From positions 375,175 through 439,174 of the forward strand of contig NZ_RYYU01000001.1 in assembly GCF_003977605.1 (NCBI RefSeq): a stretch of 64,000 bases of DNA, written 5' to 3'. Made by a program: the position numbers and the translations under genes. Of this stretch, positions 34,191 to 43,405 are shown one piece after another; positions within the stretch are counted from its first letter, which is position 1, and each line of letters starts with the position of its first letter. The notes beneath the pieces were generated by a model. The model ran no database searches. It was not told the DNA's origin and saw nothing but the letters and a program-made list of their open reading frames with translations. This DNA comes from Prevotella koreensis. GTDB taxonomy: Bacteria; Bacteroidota; Bacteroidia; Bacteroidales; Bacteroidaceae.

Positions 34191-34757
34191 TTATATTCCC
34201 AGACCTTTAGCAGCCTTGCCGAGAGCCTCTTTCGCTTTCTTATCGGCCTCCTTCTTTGCCTTGTCTGTGGCCTCTTCGGTCTTTTTCTCTACCGAGTTTG
34301 CTGCGTCTTTAATTCTTTCTTTGGCATCTTTAATTCCCTCTTTAGTGTCTTTCAATGCCTCTGTGCTTGCGCCTAAAGCCTCAACAGGAATACCATTTAC
34401 TGCTTCAATCATTTTGTTCAAGGTTTCGTTATCACCGATTACGCTATTAACTTTTTCCGAATTGTTGATAAGGAAGTCCTGTGCCTGTATAAGCAAATTC
34501 TTTGCTTCTTCAAGTTTTCCTTCTTCTTGCAGAGTTTTTATTTTCTCGTTGATTGTCTTAAGAACATTCAGCATGCCTTCTGCATCCTTTGCTTCGAGTT
34601 TGGATTGCAGTTCTGTTGTTACGTCTTCTTTTGCATTTTCAACTGTGGGAGTGTTGATCGAGTCTGCAACATTGGCCTCACCCTTGTTTGTGTTTGATGT
34701 GCAACTTGCGAATGAAATTGCGGCAGCAGCAACTGCCATAAACAATACTTTCTTCAT
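34191..34757 (-). CDS. Lipoprotein with charged helical tail
   Basis: A 188-residue predicted lipoprotein. The signal ends SFASC, with lipidation at about Cys19. The rest is almost wholly helical and charged. The C-terminal third (about 130-185) is a Lys/Glu/Ala-rich segment with KKEADKKAKEAL and similar strings, likely coiled-coil. No family is recognised. It is flanked on both sides by related long hairpins. Confidence 0.65.
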   Translation of the reverse strand: MKKVLFMAVAAAAISFASCTSNTNKGEANVADSINTPTVENAKEDVTTELQSKLEAKDAEGMLNVLKTINEKIKTLQEEGKLEEAKNLLIQAQDFLINNSEKVNSVIGDNETLNKMIEAVNGIPVEALGASTEALKDTKEGIKDAKERIKDAANSVEKKTEEATDKAKKEADKKAKEALGKAAKGLGI

Positions 34758-34904
34758 AATGATTCTCGTTTTATAGTATTTAAAATATTAAACCGATTGC
34801 AAATGTAGATAAAAATAATGTTTGTCGTGCGTTTTGTTTAGAACGTTTAACATAAAAGTGCAATTGCAATGGGCAAGCGCAATTGTTTTACTTTGGGAAT
34901 TATA

Positions 34905-34977
34905 AAACAGAAACGAGTAGGGAAGACACCTTTCTTTGTAATAAAGAGCGAGGTGTTGTCACTACTCGTTTCTGTTT
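34905..34977. terminator. Long imperfect hairpin terminator (family C copy 2)
   Basis: AAACAGAAACGAGTAG pairs perfectly with CTACTCGTTTCTGTTT; an inner part (GACACC/GGTGTT region) pairs with a few mismatches. The loop holds CTTTGTAATAAAG, itself a small hairpin. It lies 27 bases past the ribH stop. Confidence 0.75.
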
Positions 34978-35004
34978 ATTCACTCTGTGAGAGTGATAGT
35001 TTCG

Positions 35005-35481
35005 TTAGAACTTTGCCATTTTTATTGCAACAACAGCACATTCATTTCCTTTGTTTCCAAGTCTGCCTCCTGCGCGGTCTTGAGCCTGCCGGAGGTCATT
35101 GGTAGTAAGAAGTCCGTAGATTACCGGTATCTGACTTGTTGCATTAAGTTGTGCTATGCCTTGTGTTACACCTTGACAGATGTAGTCGAAATGCGGTGTC
35201 TCTCCACGAATAACGCTTCCGAGAATAATAATTGCATCGTAACCATCGTTCAGTGTCATTTGATGAGCACCATATACGAGTTCGAAACTACCTGGCACTG
35301 TCTTTATATGGATGTTCTCCGGCAATGCTCCATGCTTTTCCAATGTGCCTACTGCGCCGTCAAGCAGTGCCCTCGTTATCTCCGGATTCCATTCCGAAAC
35401 CACGATACCGAAACACATGTTCGATGCATCGGGCACTTTGTTCGGGTCGTAGTTTGAGAGGTTGTGAAGTGCTGTTGCCAT
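35005..35481 (-). CDS. ribH: 6,7-dimethyl-8-ribityllumazine synthase
   Basis: A 158-residue riboflavin-pathway enzyme. [13 protein letters not shown] (about 24-36), [11 protein letters not shown] (about 57-67), [13 protein letters not shown] (about 85-97) and [19 protein letters not shown] are the canonical substrate-binding segments. It condenses the pyrimidinedione with dihydroxybutanone phosphate, usually as a 60-mer or pentamer. It lies 1 base after the TPR protein gene on the same strand and is probably cotranscribed. ApbE elsewhere in the window uses the resulting flavin. Confidence 0.93.
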   Translation of the reverse strand: MATALHNLSNYDPNKVPDASNMCFGIVVSEWNPEITRALLDGAVGTLEKHGALPENIHIKTVPGSFELVYGAHQMTLNDGYDAIIILGSVIRGETPHFDYICQGVTQGIAQLNATSQIPVIYGLLTTNDLRQAQDRAGGRLGNKGNECAVVAIKMAKF

Positions 35482-35482
35482 A

Positions 35483-36181
35483 TTATTTCACTGATGCACG
35501 CTCGATGTACTTGTCAATTTCCTGATAAGTCATTGAGTTTACATACTTCTTCTTTATGTCTTGATAAATCTTCAACGCCTCATCTTTCTTGCCTTGCTGG
35601 GTAAGAATGTCTGCAGCATAGAGCAGGAACTGCGGTGAGAGAGAGTTGTTTACTCCGTCCTCAGCACGACTGTCTGCCATGTCGGCAGCCTTTTTGTAAG
35701 TATCGACAGCCTTATCCAACTGGTTGGTGTTGGCGTATGCTGCTGCCAAAGCGTTCACTGCGGCAGGTGAAACGAGTGCATCGCCGGCTGTAGAATATGC
35801 CTCGAAACTCTTCAAAGCCTCATTCCATTTCTTCTGTTGAGCATAGCATATTCCGGCATATAGGTTTGCAAGGTTTCCGGCGTCAGTGTTACTGTACTCG
35901 TCTGCAATCTTCAAGAACCCTGCGAAAGATGCCTTATCGCCGTTGAGAGCCTTGTCGTACTGCTCTGCATCGAGATACTGCTGACCCTTTGCAAGTTCAG
36001 TGCTTGCTTTCTGAGAACGTGGTTCAAGATAGAAATTCTTGAAAAGGAAGAAACCTAACACAACCACTAATATGGCTGCGATAGCGATAAGAATAGGCTT
36101 GCGATACTGAATGAACAATGCCTCTTTCTTGTTGAGAGCGTCATCTGTTTCAACGCTCTTCATAACATCTTTTTTTGCCAT
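35483..36181 (-). CDS. Membrane-anchored TPR protein, YfgM-like
   Basis: A 232-residue protein. A polar N-terminus is followed by one transmembrane helix (about 32-52, [18 protein letters not shown]) and several tetratricopeptide repeats (about 65-220). This is the TPR_21/YfgM arrangement, with the repeats probably facing the periplasm. ATG 36181 (MAKKDVMK) was chosen. A reverse-strand -7 element TAAATTTG lies at 36228-36221, before the start, diverging from recF. Confidence 0.75.
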   Translation of the reverse strand: MAKKDVMKSVETDDALNKKEALFIQYRKPILIAIAAILVVVLGFFLFKNFYLEPRSQKASTELAKGQQYLDAEQYDKALNGDKASFAGFLKIADEYSNTDAGNLANLYAGICYAQQKKWNEALKSFEAYSTAGDALVSPAAVNALAAAYANTNQLDKAVDTYKKAADMADSRAEDGVNNSLSPQFLLYAADILTQQGKKDEALKIYQDIKKKYVNSMTYQEIDKYIERASVK

Positions 36182-36318
36182 TATAATTTTGTTTTGTTTA
36201 ATCGAACATAATTCGGGTTGCAAATTTAGTGATTTTATCTAACATACTGAAACTTTTATTGTTTTTTTTTCCCTATCTCCGAAATTATTCCGAAATTTGC
36301 AAGCATAATTATACGCTG

Positions 36319-37413
36319 ATGATAATAAAGAAACTCTCGATATTAAATTATAAGAACATTGCCGAGGCAGAATTGGAGTTGTCGCCGAAGTTGAATTGCC
36401 TTGTCGGTAACAACGGTGAAGGCAAGACTAATCTGCTTGATGCTTTGTATTACTTGTCGTTCTGCCGTAGTGCAAATACCAATATAGACTCGCAAATAAT
36501 ACGTCACGAAGAGAATTTCTTCATGCTTCAAGGCACATACGAGAGTGAGAATGGCGATGAAGAACTGGTATATTGCGGAATGAAACGTGGCACGAAAAAG
36601 CATTTCAAACGCAATAAGAAAGAGTACCGGAAATTGTCTGAACATATCGGACTGTTGCCTTTGATTATGGTTTCGCCGTCTGATGCAGTGCTGATAGAGG
36701 GTGGGAGCGAGGAAAGACGCAAACTTATGGACGTTGTTGTGGCACAATACGACCGCACTTATCTTGACTCACTCAACCGTTATAACAAGGCTTTGATGCA
36801 ACGTAATTCGCTATTGAAACTCGAAACGGAGCCTGACGGTTCGTTGCTTGATATTTGGGAGGAACAAATGGCGCATGAAGGTGAGTTGCTGTATGGTAAA
36901 AGGCGTGATTTCATAGAGTCGCTTTCGCCACTTTTTCAAGAGATTTATCAGCGTATATCCGGGGATAAAGAAAAAGTGAGTTTGTGTTATGTGTCTCATT
37001 GTCAGCGTGGCCCGTTGCTCGATGTGATACGTTGCGACCGTGCCAAAGATCGCATAATGGGCTATTCGTTGCATGGCGTTCATCGTGACGACCTTGAGAT
37101 GATGCTTGGCGATTATCCGATGAAGCGAGAGGGAAGTCAGGGACAGAACAAGACTTTTGTCACCGCTCTGAAACTTGCGCAGTTGTTGTTTTTGAAGAGC
37201 AAGGTGGGAACTGCACCTTTGCTTTTGCTCGATGATATATTCGATAAACTTGATGCTAATCGTGTGGAGCAGATAATAAGGCTTGTCGGAACTGAGGATT
37301 TCGGTCAGATTTTCATAACCGATACCAATCGTGAGCACATAGACAAAATTCTCGAAGGCAGCGGAGCAGACTATTGTTTGTTTGAGGTGAGGGAAGGGAA
37401 TATTTGTTGTTGA
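36319..37413 (+). CDS. recF: DNA replication and repair protein RecF
   Basis: A 364-residue SMC-like ATPase. Walker A GNNGEGKT is at 30-37. The signature SQGQNKTF and Walker B LLLLDDIFDKLD follow near the C-terminus. RecF loads RecA at gapped DNA with RecO and RecR. ATG 36319 (MIIKKLSI) gives the standard N-terminus; the open frame upstream adds 30 foreign residues. A DciA-like gene follows. Confidence 0.95.
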   Translation: MIIKKLSILNYKNIAEAELELSPKLNCLVGNNGEGKTNLLDALYYLSFCRSANTNIDSQIIRHEENFFMLQGTYESENGDEELVYCGMKRGTKKHFKRNKKEYRKLSEHIGLLPLIMVSPSDAVLIEGGSEERRKLMDVVVAQYDRTYLDSLNRYNKALMQRNSLLKLETEPDGSLLDIWEEQMAHEGELLYGKRRDFIESLSPLFQEIYQRISGDKEKVSLCYVSHCQRGPLLDVIRCDRAKDRIMGYSLHGVHRDDLEMMLGDYPMKREGSQGQNKTFVTALKLAQLLFLKSKVGTAPLLLLDDIFDKLDANRVEQIIRLVGTEDFGQIFITDTNREHIDKILEGSGADYCLFEVREGNICC

Positions 37414-37468
37414 GAGTTGGTTGTTGACAATGTGCTGTTTGTTTTATTTAATTCTTTAATGGCAGATT

Positions 37469-37759
37469 ATGTTTAGACGAGAAGTGTTGGCCTTATCTGA
37501 GGTGTTGAACAAGACCTTGCGGCAGAACGGTTTGGAAACGCCGATGCTGCAAAACCGTCTCATTGAGTCTTGGGAAACGGTGGTAGGGCATAACGTCTCG
37601 CGATATACCTCGGAGAAATATATCCGCAGTCAAGTGTTGTTTGTAAAGATAACAAACCCTGCATTGCGAGCCGATCTTAACATGATGCGTACACAACTCG
37701 TTTCGCGACTCAACCAAAGTGTGGGTTCGCGACTTATCATAGACATACGCATATATTGA
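37469..37759 (+). CDS. DUF721 (DciA-like) protein
   Basis: A 96-residue DUF721 protein. WETVVGHNVSRYT (about 32-44) and VLFVKITNPALRADL (about 54-68) are typical. DUF721/DciA proteins bind replicative helicase or nucleic acid in bacteria lacking DnaC; position right after recF is the usual one. The helicase-loading role is from other phyla and is inferred here. Confidence 0.8.
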   Translation: MFRREVLALSEVLNKTLRQNGLETPMLQNRLIESWETVVGHNVSRYTSEKYIRSQVLFVKITNPALRADLNMMRTQLVSRLNQSVGSRLIIDIRIY

Positions 37760-37799
37760 TTTCCGGGGATAGGTGAACGGTTTTTCTGTTTGCTGATGC

Positions 37800-38330
37800 C
37801 TATATTATTTCGTCCATCTTTATGTCGTTCTCGTCGGCAGGGATGCCAGGAAGATGTTGAAAATCGAAACAAACGCCTATTTTATAAGCATTTACGAGTT
37901 TCGGCAACATACGGTCGTAGTACCCTTTACCTCTTCCCAAGCGATTGTTCTGACTATCAAAAGCCATGCCCGGAATAACGGCAAGGTCTATATCTTCATA
38001 ATTTTCAAACAGTTCGCCGGATGGTTCCATGATATTGAAAAAACCGTCTTGCAAGTCTTGCGGCCCTGTATATCGCCGCAGTTCCATTTCCGTTTCGCTG
38101 ATTACTTTGGGCAACAGCACCGTCTTTCCTTGCTTCAGAACGGTGTCAACGATATCGTGCGTATTCACTTCGTCATCGAGCGAGTAGTACATCAGCACCG
38201 TTTTTGCCTCTTTCATCTTAGGACTTGCCATCAGTCTGTTGATGACAGAAAGCGACAGTTCTGCCAATTGTTGCTGGCTGAACTGTCGCTTTTGCATTCT
38301 AATGAATTTCCTTAAATCTTTCTTTTCCAT
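37800..38330 (-). CDS. 5-formyltetrahydrofolate cyclo-ligase
   Basis: A 176-residue enzyme of the YgfA/MTHFS family, which converts 5-formyl-THF to methenyl-THF with ATP. The N-terminal MEKKDLRKFIRMQKR helix, VLMYYSLDDEVNT, VLLPKV, and the signature PGMAFDSQNNRLGRGKGYYD near 130-150 are all present. ATG 38330 lies 2 bases after the S41 protease stop; a GTG at 38339 would overlap that gene. Confidence 0.9.
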   Translation of the reverse strand: MEKKDLRKFIRMQKRQFSQQQLAELSLSVINRLMASPKMKEAKTVLMYYSLDDEVNTHDIVDTVLKQGKTVLLPKVISETEMELRRYTGPQDLQDGFFNIMEPSGELFENYEDIDLAVIPGMAFDSQNNRLGRGKGYYDRMLPKLVNAYKIGVCFDFQHLPGIPADENDIKMDEII

Positions 38331-38332
38331 CT

Positions 38333-40057
38333 TTAGCACCTCGCTATGATGTTCATGTTTTGATTGATATTTATCGGGTCGCCGTACATTTTTGTATATG
38401 CAACCTTCTGCTTGTTGCTTGTAGTTTTCTTTGGTGCAGGCTTTTTGGGGAATGCTTCGCCATTACCGAATACCTCAAGTGCTTTCTTTATCACCGGATC
38501 ATCTTGATTAAGGTATTGTATCCAAGCCTGTTCGTTCAGTATGTTATATATGATGCGGCTGTTTATGTAACGATCGAGTAGTTTATAACTCTTGTTTATC
38601 ATGAGATTGCGTCGCTGCAATCCATGGTTTGAACCATAGTTGGCAAACTGCTCCACGAGGTTCTGTTTTTGCAGATAGTCAGACAACTGCATCATCTCTT
38701 TGAAGTTGTTCAGTTTCAGACGGTTGTCATCTGTGTATGTGAAAGCAAACTGAAGTATCAGTCCACTTATCGCTGCTTCCTTGTAATAAGACGTGATACC
38801 GAGCGTATCTTCCGGCACAAAGATGTCCGGAGTGATGCCACCACCGCCATATACGAGGCGGCCGATGCGTGTCTTATACGGAGTTCCCATATGCTTTATA
38901 CTGTCTTGCGAGAAAAATTCGCCGTGCTCATAGCGGTGTATCAAATCTTGTTCGTAACCTGCTCCGTCGCCAATGCTGTAAGGTTTTTGAATACATCTTC
39001 CCGAAGGAGTGTAGTAACGTGCTATTGTCAGACGAATCATCGAACCGTCATTGAACGGAATCTGTTGCTGGACAAGTCCCTTTCCGAACGACCGTCTGCC
39101 GATTATGGTACCACGGTCGTTGTCCTGTATGGCACCTGCAAGGATTTCAGAAGCCGAAGCCGACGACTCGTTTATCAGTACCACCAACGGCATTTTCTGG
39201 AATGCTCCACGCCCGTCGCTCTTATAGTCCTGTCGTGGTGACTTGCGTCCTTCGGTGTAAACGATGAGTTGGTTGGCCGGAAGGAACTCCTGTGCCATAA
39301 GCACTGCCGATTTCAGAAGCCCTCCGGTATTGTCGCGAAGGTCGAGAATGATGTTTGAGATGCCCTCACTCGTGAGTTTTGCCAGCGCAATGGTCATCTC
39401 GTCGTAGGTGTGTTCGCCGAAGTTCTTCACCTTTATATATCCCGTCTTGTCGTTGATCATATATGCAGCGGTGATACTCTTCATCGGTATTTCACCTCGA
39501 GTGATGGTGAAGTACTTTGTTTTTTTGTCGCCATACCTCTTCACACCGATTTTCACCTTTGTGTCTTTCTTTCCTTTCAGGCGTTTCATTGCCTCCTCGT
39601 TGTTCACCGCCTTGCCCACGAAAGGTTTGTCGTCAACGCTTATTATCTTGTCGCCGGCAATCACTCCGGCTTTCTCAGCCGGTCCATTGGCAATCACTCC
39701 CTGCACATGAAGCGTATCATTGCGAATCACGAACTCTATTCCCACTCCGAAGAATGACCCTTTGAGGTCGTCTGTAGCCATCTGTACCTCTTTCGCACTT
39801 ATATATACGGAGTGCGGGTCGAGTTCTGCAAGTATCTGTGGCATGGCCTTTTCTACGAGCGAATCGATGTTCACCTTGTCCACATATTGGTCGTCGATAA
39901 TGTGCAGCAGGTTATTGATTCGGTTACCACCGTTGTTCACGATGTTCAATCTGTTGCCCGAAAACCTGTTGGCGAAGAATGTACCGATCAATATTCCCGC
40001 CATTACGCACACCGCCATCAGCAGAGGCATGTATCGGTTATTCTTGTTTTGCTTCAT
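38333..40057 (-). CDS. S41 family C-terminal processing peptidase
   Basis: A 574-residue periplasmic serine protease. There is an N-terminal signal anchor (about 9-30), a PDZ domain (about 95-185, with GVIAGDKIISVDD), and the S41 catalytic core. The nucleophile Ser lies in NESSASASE and the Lys in RRSFGKG. CtpA/Prc proteases trim C-termini of envelope proteins. The C-terminal 150 residues are extra relative to the minimal family. Second in a leftward run after the deaminase (4 bp apart). Confidence 0.88.
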   Translation of the reverse strand: MKQNKNNRYMPLLMAVCVMAGILIGTFFANRFSGNRLNIVNNGGNRINNLLHIIDDQYVDKVNIDSLVEKAMPQILAELDPHSVYISAKEVQMATDDLKGSFFGVGIEFVIRNDTLHVQGVIANGPAEKAGVIAGDKIISVDDKPFVGKAVNNEEAMKRLKGKKDTKVKIGVKRYGDKKTKYFTITRGEIPMKSITAAYMINDKTGYIKVKNFGEHTYDEMTIALAKLTSEGISNIILDLRDNTGGLLKSAVLMAQEFLPANQLIVYTEGRKSPRQDYKSDGRGAFQKMPLVVLINESSASASEILAGAIQDNDRGTIIGRRSFGKGLVQQQIPFNDGSMIRLTIARYYTPSGRCIQKPYSIGDGAGYEQDLIHRYEHGEFFSQDSIKHMGTPYKTRIGRLVYGGGGITPDIFVPEDTLGITSYYKEAAISGLILQFAFTYTDDNRLKLNNFKEMMQLSDYLQKQNLVEQFANYGSNHGLQRRNLMINKSYKLLDRYINSRIIYNILNEQAWIQYLNQDDPVIKKALEVFGNGEAFPKKPAPKKTTSNKQKVAYTKMYGDPININQNMNIIARC

Positions 40058-40061
40058 ATTC

Positions 40062-40505
40062 TTACAATGAATTATTTTCCATATTTTCCAAATCGAGCAG
40101 CACCACCTCTATTCCGGCGCGCTTCAATAGATTTATTCCGTCTTCCAGTCGATATTTCTCGCCATACACCACGCGCTTTATGCCAGCCTGTATTATCAGT
40201 TTCGAACATTCTATACACGGCGATGCTGTCACGTAGAGCGTAGAGCCGTCGCTATTGTTTGAACTCCTTGCCAGTTTCGTTATGGCATTAGCCTCGGCGT
40301 GCAGCACGTATGGCTTTGTGACATTGTTGTCGTCTTCGCACACATTCTCAAATCCGCTTGGCGTTCCATTGTATCCATCGCTGATTATCATCTTCTCCTT
40401 TACCACGAGTGCACCAACCTTACGCCGTTGGCAGTAACTGTTCTCTGCCCATATACGAGCCATTCTCAGGTAGCGCGTGTCAAGTCTTTTCTGTTTCTCG
40501 TCCAT
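40062..40505 (-). CDS. Deoxycytidylate deaminase family protein
   Basis: A 147-residue zinc deaminase with HAEANAI (H69, E71) and PCIEC (C97, C100). An extra Cys/His segment before it (SYCQRRKVG, and ENVCEDDN) is typical of ComEB/dCMP deaminases, which carry a second zinc site. Likely reaction: dCMP to dUMP for thymidylate supply. It is first of a leftward unit with the S41 protease and the folate cyclo-ligase; thymidylate and folate chemistry fit together. Confidence 0.85.
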   Translation of the reverse strand: MDEKQKRLDTRYLRMARIWAENSYCQRRKVGALVVKEKMIISDGYNGTPSGFENVCEDDNNVTKPYVLHAEANAITKLARSSNNSDGSTLYVTASPCIECSKLIIQAGIKRVVYGEKYRLEDGINLLKRAGIEVVLLDLENMENNSL

Positions 40506-40532
40506 AGCGGTATTCCAATGTTCTCCGACTTA

Positions 40533-42626
40533 TTATTTCTTCTTTTTCCTCACTTTTATACCATTCCGTTTGAGAAGTGCGTCGATTGTTGGCTCTCCTC
40601 CGCGGAAACGTTTGTATAAAGTCATAGGGTGTTCGGTGCCTCCGCGCGACAATATGTTATCACGGAAACTCTGTGCCGTTTGCCTATCGAATATTCCGTT
40701 CTTTTTGAACACACTGAAAGCGTCTGCATCCAGCACCTCGGCCCATTTGTAACTATAATACCCTGCGGCATATCCGCCGGCCATGATGTGCGAGAACTGA
40801 ACCGTCATACATGTATTATGCTTATGTCGTTTTTTTGTAACGATAGCCTTTTCCCATGCCTTTCGTTCAAATTTCAGTATGTCTTCGTCAAACTCATCGT
40901 GCTTGGTATAATAGGCCATGTCGAGCAGTCCCAGACTCACTTGTCTCATACATGCCATTGCCGACATGAAATTCCGACTCTTCACGATGCGTGCTATCAG
41001 TTCCTCCGGTATCGCTTCGCCGGTCTCGTAGTGATAGGCAAAGGTGCGCAAGAACTCTTTTTCAACAGAGAAATTCTCCATAAACTGTGACGGCAGTTCA
41101 ACGAAATCCCACAGCACGTTGGTACCTGATAGGCTTCCGAACCTGCTGTTGGCAAATATTCCGTGCAGTGAATGTCCGAACTCGTGCAAGAAAGTCTCCA
41201 CTTCGGCAAGCGTGAGCAGTGCAGGTTTCTCTTCTGTGGGTTTGGTAAGGTTCATCACCACGCTCACGTGTGGCCTTATATTTTCGCCTTTTCTGTCGAT
41301 ATATTGCCCTTGGTATTCCGTCATCCATGCCCCGCTCTGTTTTCCTTTACGCGGATGGAAATCGGCATAGAACACCGCGAGATATTTCCCATCGTTGTCA
41401 AACACTTCGTAGGCTTTCACGTCGGGGTGATATACCGTTATTTCATTGTTCTCCTTGAACGTTATTCCATATAACCTGTTGGCAAGTCCGAATACGCCGT
41501 CTATAACCTTCGACAACTCGAAATAAGGTCTCAGCATTTCACTGTCAAGGTTATACTTCTTCATCTGTAACTTGTGCGAATAGAATCCGGTGTCCCAAGG
41601 CATCAACTCGAAACTGCTCCCCTCGGTGCGCTTTGCAATCCTCTCCACTTCTTCCAACTCCTTCTCAGCGGTAGGTTTATATGCATCGATGAGTTGGTTT
41701 AGCAGTCGGTAAACATTCCGTGTATTGCCCGCCATGCGTCTTTTCAGCACATAGTCGGCGTATGTCTTGTAGCCAAGCAACTGCGCCACTTCTCTGCGCA
41801 GGTTCACAAGGCGTTTACAGATGTCAAGGTTGTTTTCGCTATTGTCGTGTATGCAGACCGAATTTCGTTCCATATACAGTTTCTCGCGCAGTTCACGCCG
41901 TGTGCTATATGTCATGAACGGTCCGAAACTCGGATAGTCGAGTGTTATCACCCAACCTTCCATATCGCGTTCCTTTGCCGCCATTGCCGCTGCTTCGCGT
42001 GCCGTTTCGGGCAGTCCGTCAAGGTCTTTTTCGTCTGTGATATGCAGGATATAGGCCTTGTTCTCTTTTAAAAGATTCTGTGAGAATTGCAGCGATAGCA
42101 TCGAAGCCTCCTCCGTAAGTTTGCGCAATCGTTCTTTTCCTGCCTCGTCAAGCAATGCTCCGGAGCGCACAAACCCCTGATAACTGTTTTCCAGGAGTTG
42201 TTTCTCTTCTACCGTAAGTTTACGGTGATGCCTATGCACATGCTTCACTCTTTCAAAAAGTTTTTTGTTGAGCATCATGTCGTTGGCATGCTTTGTCAAC
42301 ATCGGCTGCAACTTCTGTGCCAATGCGTCCATATCATCGTTGGTCTCGGCACTAAGCAGATTGAAGAATACCGTGCTCACTCTACCAAGCAGTCCGTAGT
42401 ATTCGTCATCCTCGTCTTTGCTTATCAAGGTATTGTCGAATGTGGGCTTATCGGGGTTATTGATGATTTTGTCAAGTTGTTCGTTGTCTCGCCTTATGCC
42501 TTCAACAAACGCTTCCTCATAGTCTTCGAGTCTTATTTCGTTGAAAGGTGCGGTCTCGTGTGGGGTATTATATTTCAGGAAGAACGGATTCTGACGTTCT
42601 TTCTTCTCGATTTTATTACTCTCCAT
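40533..42626 (-). CDS. M3 family oligopeptidase
   Basis: A 697-residue thimet/Dcp-type metallopeptidase. The zinc motif HEFGH is at 481-485, with the third ligand Glu about 25 residues on. FYADFHPRKGKQSGAW is the family's conserved strand. No signal peptide is visible (starts MESNKIEKKERQNP), so it is probably cytosolic and degrades oligopeptides. A -7-like TACCTTTG lies on the reverse strand at 42677-42670. It lies about 100 bases downstream of the Crp gene but has its own probable promoter. Confidence 0.92.
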   Translation of the reverse strand: MESNKIEKKERQNPFFLKYNTPHETAPFNEIRLEDYEEAFVEGIRRDNEQLDKIINNPDKPTFDNTLISKDEDDEYYGLLGRVSTVFFNLLSAETNDDMDALAQKLQPMLTKHANDMMLNKKLFERVKHVHRHHRKLTVEEKQLLENSYQGFVRSGALLDEAGKERLRKLTEEASMLSLQFSQNLLKENKAYILHITDEKDLDGLPETAREAAAMAAKERDMEGWVITLDYPSFGPFMTYSTRRELREKLYMERNSVCIHDNSENNLDICKRLVNLRREVAQLLGYKTYADYVLKRRMAGNTRNVYRLLNQLIDAYKPTAEKELEEVERIAKRTEGSSFELMPWDTGFYSHKLQMKKYNLDSEMLRPYFELSKVIDGVFGLANRLYGITFKENNEITVYHPDVKAYEVFDNDGKYLAVFYADFHPRKGKQSGAWMTEYQGQYIDRKGENIRPHVSVVMNLTKPTEEKPALLTLAEVETFLHEFGHSLHGIFANSRFGSLSGTNVLWDFVELPSQFMENFSVEKEFLRTFAYHYETGEAIPEELIARIVKSRNFMSAMACMRQVSLGLLDMAYYTKHDEFDEDILKFERKAWEKAIVTKKRHKHNTCMTVQFSHIMAGGYAAGYYSYKWAEVLDADAFSVFKKNGIFDRQTAQSFRDNILSRGGTEHPMTLYKRFRGGEPTIDALLKRNGIKVRKKKK

Positions 42627-42727
42627 AATCCTGTTTATCTACTTTCTCTCATATCTTTCCTTTACTCTGCAAAGGTAATAAAATAATTCCTTGTTGCTGC
42701 TTAATGCCCGAATTTTTAACTAATATT

Positions 42728-43390
42728 TCACTCCTTCAGTTTCTCAAGCGCAGGAATATCCATTGTCGCACGGCTATGCGTCAGCAGTCCCTCATTCTCT
42801 AAAGTTTTCAGACAATTTGAAACGTTTATCCGGCTCTCTCCGAGCAGCATTCCGAGCACCTCCATTTTTATCTTCAGTCTCTTGTGTCCGGCCGGTGTCA
42901 GGCATCTTGTTTCAATGAAACCGAAAACCTTCCGGCGTATCGTTTCCGGTGTTTTGCGCCATTGCTGGCGTGAAAGCCGCTGCGTCTTTGTGCAGAGTAT
43001 GTTCAGGATGTTTAGTCTGAATATCTCAAACTCGGACATAAGTCTTGTGGTGTCTTTCTTGTCTATGCTTACGATACTGCAATCTGTCGTGGTGGTGAAT
43101 GTCCTTGTATATCGTTGATCCATACCGAAAATGCGTTCCGGCTGTATCATTGCCGGAGCCTTCACCGTCTCTTCGATGCTGTAACTGCCATCGTCGGCAT
43201 TTTCTGTTGCGGTGAGTTCGCCTTGCAGCAGGAAGCACAGACGGTCACATCTCTCACCCTCTTGAATCACCACCTTGCCCCTGCCATGCTTTGAGAATGC
43301 CAAACGAGTATGCGCAACGACAGTTTCCATATCGTTACGACTCATTCCCTGAAACGGCGGGAGCAGTAGCAGATGGTCGTGTAGGCGCAA
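42728..43390 (-). CDS. Crp/Fnr-family transcriptional regulator
   Basis: A 220-residue protein with an N-terminal cyclic-nucleotide-binding-like barrel (about 15-125, VVIQEGERCDRLCFLLQGEL) and a C-terminal winged helix (about 150-210, with LLGESRINVSNCLKTLENEG as recognition region). There is no Fnr-type Cys cluster. The effector is unknown. It lies 15 bp after apbE on the same strand. Confidence 0.85.
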   Translation of the reverse strand: MRLHDHLLLLPPFQGMSRNDMETVVAHTRLAFSKHGRGKVVIQEGERCDRLCFLLQGELTATENADDGSYSIEETVKAPAMIQPERIFGMDQRYTRTFTTTTDCSIVSIDKKDTTRLMSEFEIFRLNILNILCTKTQRLSRQQWRKTPETIRRKVFGFIETRCLTPAGHKRLKIKMEVLGMLLGESRINVSNCLKTLENEGLLTHSRATMDIPALEKLKE

Positions 43391-43405
43391 TTCCTAAAGG
43401 TCAAG

